Shown: positions 57,798-64,000 of the stretch, in pieces | How the letters are laid out: the number at the start of each line of letters is the position of its first letter | Position numbering within the stretch: the stretch's first letter is position 1 | From: Neisseria sicca 4320 | GTDB lineage: Bacteria; Pseudomonadota; Gammaproteobacteria; Burkholderiales; Neisseriaceae | DNA: 64,000 bases | Direction of reading: 5' to 3' | NCBI RefSeq assembly: GCF_000193735.1 | Contig: NZ_AEPF01000108.1 | Location: 1 to 64,000, forward strand | Made by a program: the position numbers and the translations under genes | Notes under the pieces: model-generated | Databases searched by the model: none | What the model was told of the DNA's origin: nothing | Seen by the model: the letters and a program-made list of their open reading frames with translations, nothing else

Positions 57798-59408
57798 ATG
57801 CCGACACGCCGTCAATTCCTCAGTTACACCGCTGCGCTTGCCGCTGCGTCCTCTTTCTCTTGGCTGACTTACCAACGCCTCAACCGCAAACCGCCGGTTT
57901 CCGTCAACCGCGTCGGGCTGCCGCTGGGGCATTTGTTGCGCGACGGGAAATTGCTCAGCCCGCCGACCCGCCGTTACGAATGCAATACGCTGATAGTCGG
58001 CGGCGGCGCGGCGGGTTTGGGGGCGTTGTGGTATTTGGCGAAACACGGTCATCGCGATGTATTGCTGGCGGAAGGGTTTGAGCGCAACGGCAACAATGCC
58101 GCCTACGCCGCTTCAGACGGTCTGAAAGCGCCGAGCGGAGCGCATTATCTTGCGTTGCCGTCGAAAGAGAGCGCGTATGTGCGCGAGATGCTGGCGGATT
58201 TCGGTATCTTGCAATCGGACGGCAGTTTCAGGGAAACCGATTTGGTTTACGCGCCCGAGTCGCGCCTTTTGTATCAGGATAAATGGCAGGAACACCTGTT
58301 GCCGAAAGAAAATGCGGATTCCAAACGCTTTTTCGATTTAATCGGTCGTCTGAAAAAGGCTTACGGCAGCGACGGCAAAAAGATTTTCGCCATCCCGATA
58401 GCCCTGTCTTCGGCAGACGAAACGTGGCGCAAACTTGATAAGCTGACGTTCAAACAATGGCTTGCGCAAGAGGGCTACACCTCGCCCGAACTCTTGTGGT
58501 ATCTCGATTACTGCTGCCGCGACGATTACGGGCAGGGCATAGCGCAAGTATCCGCTTTTGCCGGACTGCATTACTTCGCCGCCCGCAACAGCGCGGAAAC
58601 CGTCCTGACCTGGCCCGAAGGTCTGGCGCACCTTTCCGAAAACCTGCGCCGCCATGCCGGTTTGCAGGAAGGTTGGCAATGGTCGTCTGAAAACCGCATC
58701 CGCCTAGACAAACCCGCTTCCGTCAACGCATCCGCCGTCAAAATCAAACCCCTTTCAGACGACCGTATCGAAGTTTGGCTGCGCGACAATTCAAGCGGCG
58801 AAACCGTCGCCCTGACCGCGCAACACGTTATTTCCGCCATGCCACTGATGGTCGCCGCTCGCATTGTCGAAAATCCCGCGCAATACAGTTTGAACATTCC
58901 CGAATACGCCCCGTGGTTGGTCGCCAATTTCGAGCTGCACAGCTTTCCGAAAGAAAAAAGCAACAGCGAAACTGCGTGGGACAACGTCATCTACGGCACT
59001 CAAGGACTCGGCTACGTCGTTGCCACCAACCAGCTCATCCGCGTCGCCCGCCCCGAGCGTACCATCTTCACCGCCTACGCCGCGCTTAACCACGACACCC
59101 CGCAAGCCGTCCGCCGCCAACTGCTCGACGCCTCCGACGAAGAACTGCGCGACTTGGCAGCCAAAGACTTGATCGCCGCCTACGGAGAGGGCTTCTGGCA
59201 ACACGTTTCACACGTTGATGTTACGGTACGCGGACACGGCATGAGCGTACCGAAAGCCGGTTATCTGAACGACGAATCTTTGTTAAAAATCAGAAACCGC
59301 ACGTCAGGATTGCTGTTTGCCCACAGCGATTTGAGCGGTTATTCGGTATTTGAAGAAGCTTTGTATTGGGGCGTGGAAGCGGCGAGGAAGGTGTTGGAAC
59401 GGGGCTGA
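57798..59408 (+). CDS. Tat-exported FAD amine-oxidase-like protein
   Basis: A 536-residue flavoprotein. It starts MPTRRQFLSYTAALAAASSF, a Tat signal (twin Arg-Arg then hydrophobic). The FAD-binding dinucleotide motif NTLIVGGGAAGLGAL follows at about 61-75. The overall organisation, with LTWPEGLAHLSENLRR, HVISAMPLMVAA and a C-terminal SGLLFAHSDLSGYSVFEEA, fits the NAD(P)/FAD amine oxidase group. Periplasmic polyamine oxidation is a reasonable guess from its neighbour speD, but the substrate is not shown. An open frame extends to 57750 without a better start. Two in-frame uptake sequences occur. Confidence 0.83.
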   Translation: MPTRRQFLSYTAALAAASSFSWLTYQRLNRKPPVSVNRVGLPLGHLLRDGKLLSPPTRRYECNTLIVGGGAAGLGALWYLAKHGHRDVLLAEGFERNGNNAAYAASDGLKAPSGAHYLALPSKESAYVREMLADFGILQSDGSFRETDLVYAPESRLLYQDKWQEHLLPKENADSKRFFDLIGRLKKAYGSDGKKIFAIPIALSSADETWRKLDKLTFKQWLAQEGYTSPELLWYLDYCCRDDYGQGIAQVSAFAGLHYFAARNSAETVLTWPEGLAHLSENLRRHAGLQEGWQWSSENRIRLDKPASVNASAVKIKPLSDDRIEVWLRDNSSGETVALTAQHVISAMPLMVAARIVENPAQYSLNIPEYAPWLVANFELHSFPKEKSNSETAWDNVIYGTQGLGYVVATNQLIRVARPERTIFTAYAALNHDTPQAVRRQLLDASDEELRDLAAKDLIAAYGEGFWQHVSHVDVTVRGHGMSVPKAGYLNDESLLKIRNRTSGLLFAHSDLSGYSVFEEALYWGVEAARKVLERG

Positions 59409-59532
59409 CTGCCGCAAAAAAAGGTCGTCTGAAAAACAAAGATAAAAGGTTTGAAATCCAATGCAGGAAGCCCGATAGCCCTTTCACACCGTTTTCACTA
59501 TAATCCCCATTTCCCCACCCCACTCGCGCGCC

Positions 59533-59973
59533 ATGCCTAAAGCCACTTTCTACACCCACGCCGCCGACCCCGCCGCCTTCGCCTGCCGCCTGATTGCACG
59601 CGCCATACGCGACGGCGGACAGATATTGGTGTGGTCGGATTCTGCCGAGGCCATCCGCCGCCTTGACCGCGACCTTTGGCAGCAAATCCCCGAAAGTTTC
59701 ATTCCGCACGAAATCTGGCAGCCCGACCAACCCATGTCTTCTGAAACACCCGTATGGCTCGCGTTCGGCGATACCCTGCCCACCGTACCTGAAAACACTA
59801 CCGTCCTCAATCTATCGCCCGACTTCTGGAACGAAGCCCCTGCCATCCCCGCCCGCGTGCTTGAAATCGTAGGCAGCAGCCTGGAAGAACTCGCCGACGC
59901 CCGCGAACGCTTCAGCGCATACAGAAAAAGCGGCTTTACCATCGAACACCACAATATGACCGGAAAAGCCTGA
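59533..59973 (+). CDS. holC: DNA polymerase III subunit chi
   Basis: Clamp-loader accessory subunit that contacts SSB and psi, 146 residues (E. coli 147). The N terminus KATFYTHAADPAAFACRLIA matches the HolC pattern, as does ALIRRL-type helix AIRRLDRDLWQQIPESFIPH and EILEIVG-like VLEIVGSSLEELADARERF near the end. There is no strong ribosome binding site before the ATG. Confidence 0.88.
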   Translation: MPKATFYTHAADPAAFACRLIARAIRDGGQILVWSDSAEAIRRLDRDLWQQIPESFIPHEIWQPDQPMSSETPVWLAFGDTLPTVPENTTVLNLSPDFWNEAPAIPARVLEIVGSSLEELADARERFSAYRKSGFTIEHHNMTGKA

Positions 59974-60101
59974 AACCGAAGGTCGTCTGAAAACAGCTTT
60001 ACACTCCAAGCCAAAAATTTAAACAGCTTTGATTCCTTTTGAATCAAACTGGGCTATAATCCCGACTTTCTTTTACTGACCTTTCAAAAGACGAAAACAC
60101 T

Positions 60102-60923
60102 ATGAACAAAACTTTCAAATTCAGCGCATTGGCAATCGCCGCCGCATTGGCACTGACCGCCTGCGATAAAAAAGACGCCAATACACCTGCGGCTGCCTCT
60201 ACTCCCGCATCCGCAGCTTCTGCTGCAACAGACGCATCTTCCATCGGCACACCGACCCAACAAGCCAGCTACGCAATGGGTATGGACATCGGCAGATCTT
60301 TGAAACAAATGAAAGATCAAGGTGCGGAAATCGATATGAAAGTCTTCATCGAAGCCATGCAGGATTCTTATGACGGCAAAGAAAGCAAAATGACCGAAGC
60401 CCAAGCGCAAGAAGTCATGATGAAATTCCTGACCGAACAACAAACCAAAGCCGCAGAAAAACTTCAAGCCGATGCCAAAGCCAACTTGGAGAAAGGCGAA
60501 GCGTTCCTCAAAGAAAATGCGACTAAAGAAGGCGTGAAAACCACCGCTTCCGGCTTGCAATACAAAATCACCAAAGAAGGTGAAGGCAAACAGCCTACCA
60601 AAGACGACATCGTCGTTGTCGAATACGAAGGCCGCCTGATTGACGGTACCGTCTTCGACAGCAGCAAAGCCAGCGGCAGCCCTGCCACCTTCCCCGTCAG
60701 CCAAGTCATCCCCGGCTGGACCGAAGGCATCCAGCTCCTGAAAGAAGGCGGCGAAGCCACATTCTATATCCCGTCCAAACTTGCCTACCGCGATCAGGCA
60801 GTTCCCGGTGGTAAAATCGGTCCGAATTCCACTTTGGTATTCGACGTGAAGCTGGTTAAAATCGGCAAACCCGAAGACTTCCAACCTGCCCCCGATCAAG
60901 TTGACATCAAAAAAGTCCAATAA
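60102..60923 (+). CDS. mip: FKBP-type peptidyl-prolyl isomerase lipoprotein (Mip)
   Basis: Surface or periplasmic lipoprotein of 273 residues, related to gonococcal and meningococcal Mip. Signal peptide with lipobox LTAC (Cys21), an Ala/Ser/Thr-rich linker, an N-terminal dimerisation helix (ASYAMGMDIGRSLKQMKDQG, about 50-69), a long helical arm, and a C-terminal FKBP domain with VVVEYEGRLIDGTVFDSS, VIPGWTEGIQLLKEGGEATF and LVFDVKLVKI. All the usual active-site stretches are present. Mip-type proteins help intracellular survival in pathogens. Confidence 0.93.
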   Translation: MNKTFKFSALAIAAALALTACDKKDANTPAAASTPASAASAATDASSIGTPTQQASYAMGMDIGRSLKQMKDQGAEIDMKVFIEAMQDSYDGKESKMTEAQAQEVMMKFLTEQQTKAAEKLQADAKANLEKGEAFLKENATKEGVKTTASGLQYKITKEGEGKQPTKDDIVVVEYEGRLIDGTVFDSSKASGSPATFPVSQVIPGWTEGIQLLKEGGEATFYIPSKLAYRDQAVPGGKIGPNSTLVFDVKLVKIGKPEDFQPAPDQVDIKKVQ

Positions 60924-61148
60924 GCCCGCGCTTTAACCCAATGCCCGAACCCAATCCGTTTCGGGCATTTTTCATTACAAATCCCCCCCCAACTCCCAAC
61001 TGCCGTTATCTGTTTTCAGGCAGCAATGGTACGCTTTATCCGTTTCAGACGACCTTTGCAAATCCGATTCCCATCAATATCACGCATAGCATTCCGATTT
61101 TATTTTGCTATACAATGACTGCCTGAAAAAAACCGAAAGCCCGACACC

Positions 61149-61775
61149 ATGAAAAACATCGTTATCCTCATCTCCGGCCGCGGCAGCAATATGCAGGCCA
61201 TCGTCAATGCCGCCATTCCAGACGCCCGCATCGCCGCCGTCCTCAGCAACAGCGCAACCGCCGCCGGACTGGCTTGGGCAGCCGAGCGCGGCATCGCCAC
61301 CGACAGCCTCAACCACAAAGACTTCCCCAGCCGCCTCGATTTCGACCAAGCCATGATGGAGAAAATCGATGCCTATCAACCTGATTTGGTCGTCCTTGCA
61401 GGCTTTATGCGCATCCTCACGCCCGAATTCTGCGCCCATTACCCAAACCGCCTGATCAACATCCACCCTTCCATCCTCCCCGCCTTCACCGGTCTGCACA
61501 CCCACGAACGCGCCCTTGAAGCCGGCTGCCGCGTTGCCGGCTGTACCATCCACTTCGTGACCCCCGAGCTGGACTGCGGTCCGATTATCTCGCAAGGCAT
61601 CGTCCCGATACTTGACGGCGACACACCCGACGACGTTGCCTCCCGCGTCCTTACCGTCGAACACCGCCTGTTCCCGCAAACCGTTGCCGATTTTGTCGCA
61701 GGTCGTCTGAAGATCGAAGGCAACCGCGTGTTTAATTCAGAACGCAACGCCGAAGGACAAACCCTCTTGGCTTAA
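61149..61775 (+). CDS. purN: Phosphoribosylglycinamide formyltransferase
   Basis: Transfers a formyl group from 10-formyl-THF in purine synthesis, 208 residues. The nucleotide-binding start NIVILISGRGSNMQAIVNA and the catalytic stretch LINIHPSILPAFTGLHTHE (His in NIHPS) are visible. The C-terminal part has GCTIHFVTPELDCGPII with the active-site aspartate. A weak ribosome binding site precedes the ATG. Confidence 0.96.
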   Translation: MKNIVILISGRGSNMQAIVNAAIPDARIAAVLSNSATAAGLAWAAERGIATDSLNHKDFPSRLDFDQAMMEKIDAYQPDLVVLAGFMRILTPEFCAHYPNRLINIHPSILPAFTGLHTHERALEAGCRVAGCTIHFVTPELDCGPIISQGIVPILDGDTPDDVASRVLTVEHRLFPQTVADFVAGRLKIEGNRVFNSERNAEGQTLLA

Positions 61776-61780
61776 AACCC

Positions 61781-61811
61781 TTAAAAGGCCGGATAAACTC
61801 CGGCCTTTTGC
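61781..61811 (+). terminator. Terminator after purN
   Basis: AAAAGGCCGGA...TCCGGCCTTTTG stem-loop, not an uptake sequence, 6 bases after the purN stop. Confidence 0.85.
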
Positions 61812-61925
61812 ATTTCTATAAGTAATTATTCATATCCTAACGAACTAAGCTTTATAATAATCGATTTAACCGATTGCAAAACAACGTTTTTCACGACATC
61901 AAATATATATATATAGAGGAATGCC

Positions 61926-62624
61926 ATGAAACCCTATCTTCGCGCTTTATCCCTAAACCTGACGATAGCTGCATTTGCATCACCTGTATTCATCTCTAGC
62001 GCCCATGCCGCCAACTTACCGCAATCCGTCTCCCTGCAATATGCCGGACACTACAACGGACTCACCCTGCCCGCGACCATGACCTTTACCCGCAACGGTA
62101 AAGGCTACAAAGTCGTCTCGACCATCAAAGTTCCGCTCTACCATATCCGTTTCGAATCCGGCGGCAGCATCAACGGCAACACCATCCGCCCGAGTTACTA
62201 CAAAGACGTCCGCGGCGGCAAAACCTATGCCGAAGCCAAATTTAGAGGCAATCAGGTTACCTACGGTAAAACAGGCGAGCTGCAAACCGAAACCGTCGGC
62301 GGCAACATCAGCGATTTATTCACGTTGGCATGGCAGCTTGCCGCCAACGATGCAAAACTGCCTGCCCGCCTGAGTATCACCAACGGCAAAAAAATCTATC
62401 CCGTCAGCGGTATGAGCAAAATCGGCAGCGGCAGCTATACCCTGAACGGCAAAGCCACACCCATCGAAAAATACCGCGTACAACGCGGCGGCGACACTGT
62501 TACCTATTCTTTCGCCACCGCCTTAGGCAACATCCCCGCCCAAATCAGCTATACCGACGACGGCAAAACCTACGATTTGAAACTGACTTCCGTCAGCATC
62601 AACGGCAAACCCGTCAAACCTTGA
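61926..62624 (+). CDS. DUF3108 exported protein
   Basis: A 232-residue protein with a signal peptide (YLRALSLNLTIAAFASPVFI, cleavage after AHA near residue 28). The mature part has the beta-rich DUF3108 pattern: SLQYAGHYNGLTLPATMTFT, IRPSYYKDVRGGKTYAEAKF and ALGNIPAQISYTDDGKTYDL. Typical of periplasmic lipid-binding-like beta folds; function unknown. The ATG at 61926 follows AGAGGA; a tract of AT repeats sits just upstream. Confidence 0.85.
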   Translation: MKPYLRALSLNLTIAAFASPVFISSAHAANLPQSVSLQYAGHYNGLTLPATMTFTRNGKGYKVVSTIKVPLYHIRFESGGSINGNTIRPSYYKDVRGGKTYAEAKFRGNQVTYGKTGELQTETVGGNISDLFTLAWQLAANDAKLPARLSITNGKKIYPVSGMSKIGSGSYTLNGKATPIEKYRVQRGGDTVTYSFATALGNIPAQISYTDDGKTYDLKLTSVSINGKPVKP

Positions 62625-62650
62625 AGTTCTTAACTAAAAAATTCCTCGGA

Positions 62651-62718
62651 TTCGGATTTCAAGTGCAACCGCATGCCGGCCTTTTTCTGTTATGGAAAGT
62701 TGCACTTCAAAATGCGAA
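62651..62718. mobile_element. Minimal IS30 (IS1655-like) end-to-end remnant, 68 bp
   Basis: TTCGGATTTCAAGTGCAAC (62651-62669) and the inverse GTTGCACTTCAAAATGCGAA (62699-62718) enclose only the CATGCCGGCCTTTTTCTGTT segment of the IS leader. This is the extreme deletion form of the element seen at 14380-14626. Confidence 0.7.
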
Positions 62719-62745
62719 TCCGCCGACCTCTTGTTTTATATTTCC

Positions 62746-63471
62746 TTACCAAATCCCCAACCAGTTTTCTTCCGATTTTGAGTTTCCGCCTCTTTCTTGT
62801 GTCTCGCGCCCTTCCCTTCGAAAATCCCACGGAGCTTGCGGATTTTTACCGTTCCACAAACCTTTACGTTTTTGTTTTGCCTGCTTTTGGGCGGCGGCGT
62901 AACTGGTATAGGCGGTTTTGCTTTGCTGTTTTTTGGCATAGCTGACGTAATGCCATGCCGCGCCGTCGAGCAGCTGCATAAGGTTCAAATCGGTTGTCCC
63001 AACGGATACCTGCGCAACTTCGCGTTTGTAGCGGTCTTTTTCGAATACGCGTACTTTCACTTTTTTGCCGTCGGCTTCGGCAATCAGGTTGTCACGCGAA
63101 CGCGTACCGTATGCCTGATTAATCTCGGGCGCGTCGATATACGCCATGCGGATTTTGTGTTTTGCACCGTCTTCGTCGATGACGTGAAGGGTATCACCGT
63201 CGTGGATTTTGGCGATTTTTCCGTGATAAGTATAAGGGGCTTTTTTGTGTATGCCGGTCTTGCTCTGTTCGTTTTCAGACGACTTTGGCCTGATTGTATC
63301 GGTCAGTAGCGCACCGACGGACTCTAAGCCGAAATGACGGCTGTCTGTAATATAGGAAACAATCTGAACGCTTGATCGAATAAGTTCGGTATCGCGTGAG
63401 CCGTAACCCAATGCGCCCAATACGGACAGGAAAACGGGCAGCCATTTGAGCATGGTAGTGATCTTCATCAT
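62746..63471 (-). CDS. nuc: Exported thermonuclease (staphylococcal-nuclease-like)
   Basis: A 241-residue protein with an N-terminal hydrophobic segment (MLKWLPVFLSVLGALGYG) for export or anchoring, a spacer, and an SNase domain (about 80-200). The domain has AKIHDGDTLHVIDEDG, RMAYIDAPEINQAYG, and KDRYKREVAQVSVGTTDLN, with the catalytic Asp, Arg and Glu residues present. It resembles gonococcal Nuc, which degrades DNA of neutrophil traps. The C terminus is basic and polar. An uptake sequence encodes PKSSEN in the spacer. Confidence 0.9.
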   Translation of the reverse strand: MMKITTMLKWLPVFLSVLGALGYGSRDTELIRSSVQIVSYITDSRHFGLESVGALLTDTIRPKSSENEQSKTGIHKKAPYTYHGKIAKIHDGDTLHVIDEDGAKHKIRMAYIDAPEINQAYGTRSRDNLIAEADGKKVKVRVFEKDRYKREVAQVSVGTTDLNLMQLLDGAAWHYVSYAKKQQSKTAYTSYAAAQKQAKQKRKGLWNGKNPQAPWDFRREGRETQERGGNSKSEENWLGIW

Positions 63472-63482
63472 TTGAGAATGAT

Positions 63483-63524
63483 AAGGTCGTCTGAAAACCG
63501 AAATTGGTTTTCAGACGACCTTTG
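63483..63524. terminator. Inverted uptake-sequence hairpin between rpiA and nuc
   Basis: Inverted pair with a short loop, downstream of rpiA and about 12 bases upstream of the nuclease start on the minus strand. Confidence 0.75.
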
Positions 63525-63537
63525 CTGTTTATTACCT

Positions 63538-64000
63538 TTAATTTTGTCCGGGTTTGATGACTTTGACGCCCTGCTCTGTGCCCAGGATCAACAAATCCGC
63601 GGCGTTGCGCGCGAAGATGCCGTTTTCGAGAACGCCGGTGATGCGGTTGATTTCATCTTCCATAGTCAGCGGACGGTCGATATTCAAGTCATAGACATCG
63701 ACGATTTGATTGCCGTGAAAGGTGGTGTAATCCAAGCGCAATTCAGGTTGCCCGCCCATTGCCAAAAGTTTGCGCGACACCAGCGAACGCGCACCGGGCA
63801 ATACTTCTACGGGCAGCGGAAATTTGCCCAAACGCGATACATACTTGCTCTCGTCGGCGATACAGATGAATTTGTCGGACGCGCTGGCGACGACTTTCTC
63901 GTTCAGATGCGCACCGCCGCCGCCTTTAATCATTTGCAGCATATGGTTCACTTCGTCCGCGCCGTCGATATAGACAGCCAGCCCCATCACATCGTTCAGC
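63538..64000 (-). CDS. rpiA: Ribose-5-phosphate isomerase A (partial, 5' end beyond the window)
   Basis: Interconverts ribose-5-phosphate and ribulose-5-phosphate. The visible C-terminal 154 residues include AVYIDGADEVN and MIKGGGGAHLNEKVVA, the latter with the catalytic region of RpiA, and FICIADESKYV. The frame stays open through position 64000, so the start lies outside; the full protein is usually about 220 residues. Confidence 0.95.
   Translation of the reverse strand, partial: LNDVMGLAVYIDGADEVNHMLQMIKGGGGAHLNEKVVASASDKFICIADESKYVSRLGKFPLPVEVLPGARSLVSRKLLAMGGQPELRLDYTTFHGNQIVDVYDLNIDRPLTMEDEINRITGVLENGIFARNAADLLILGTEQGVKVIKPGQN

Noticed and set aside
60983..60990. Tract of eight C residues between mip and purN as a phase-variation switch
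   Set aside because: It lies outside coding sequence and over 150 bases before purN, with no promoter element around it; weak case.

Overview
The window is a chromosomal segment of a Neisseria species. It is saturated with the DNA uptake sequence in the AGGTCGTCTGAA dialect, found singly in genes and as inverted pairs acting as terminators. That dialect is the one known from the N. mucosa/sicca group and relatives, not the ATGCCGTCTGAA form of meningococcus and gonococcus. Correia elements, a dRS3/NIME repeat unit, a tmRNA tag reading ANDETYALAA and neisserial comA, mip and nuclease genes agree. The species call is inference; the genus call is firm. No rRNA operon, CRISPR array or intact mobile element is present.

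Layout. 0-8.3 kb: lolD-lolC, a small exported protein, recR, a PpiD-like foldase, an ArsC/YffB protein, ygfZ and rep. 8.4-10.3 kb: ssrA (tmRNA) followed by a decayed tyrosine integrase and IS5-type debris, an old integration scar. 10.3-16.3 kb: metX-metW, an AlaA-type aminotransferase, an IS30 deletion remnant, ubiE with DUF971 and small membrane genes. 16.4-25.2 kb: CAP-domain protein, Dcu transporter, DUF3460 protein, O-methyltransferase, TPR lipoprotein, purE, uup, guaB. 25.2-33.3 kb: orphan TonB-like fragment, eno-ftsB, rhlE, a 23S rRNA methyltransferase, earP-efp. 33.4-42.4 kb: gyrA, metY, recB, IS5 remnant, tRNA-Glu. 42.5-48.7 kb: rdgC, MORN protein, dcd, IS30 remnant, comA, gshA. 49-53.5 kb: leuC, two entericidin-like lipoproteins, leuD, a YhcH/YiaL protein, leuB. 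53.7-59.4 kb: a cluster of DUF350, SPFH/SHOCT, zinc-ribbon DUF4178, a Gly/Tyr-rich membrane peptide, S-adenosylmethionine decarboxylase and a Tat-exported FAD amine-oxidase-like enzyme. 59.5-64 kb: holC, mip, purN, DUF3108 protein, secreted thermonuclease and a partial rpiA.

Working together: metX, metW and metY form the O-acetylhomoserine route to methionine. leuC, leuD and leuB supply leucine synthesis although unrelated genes lie between them. EarP modifies the EF-P encoded next to it; Arg32 of EF-P is present. recB, recR, rdgC, rep and comA cover recombination, replication restart and DNA uptake; recB alone carries about seven uptake sequences. The least described unit is the 53.7-59.4 kb cluster, which combines polyamine-type chemistry with membrane-associated proteins of unknown role.
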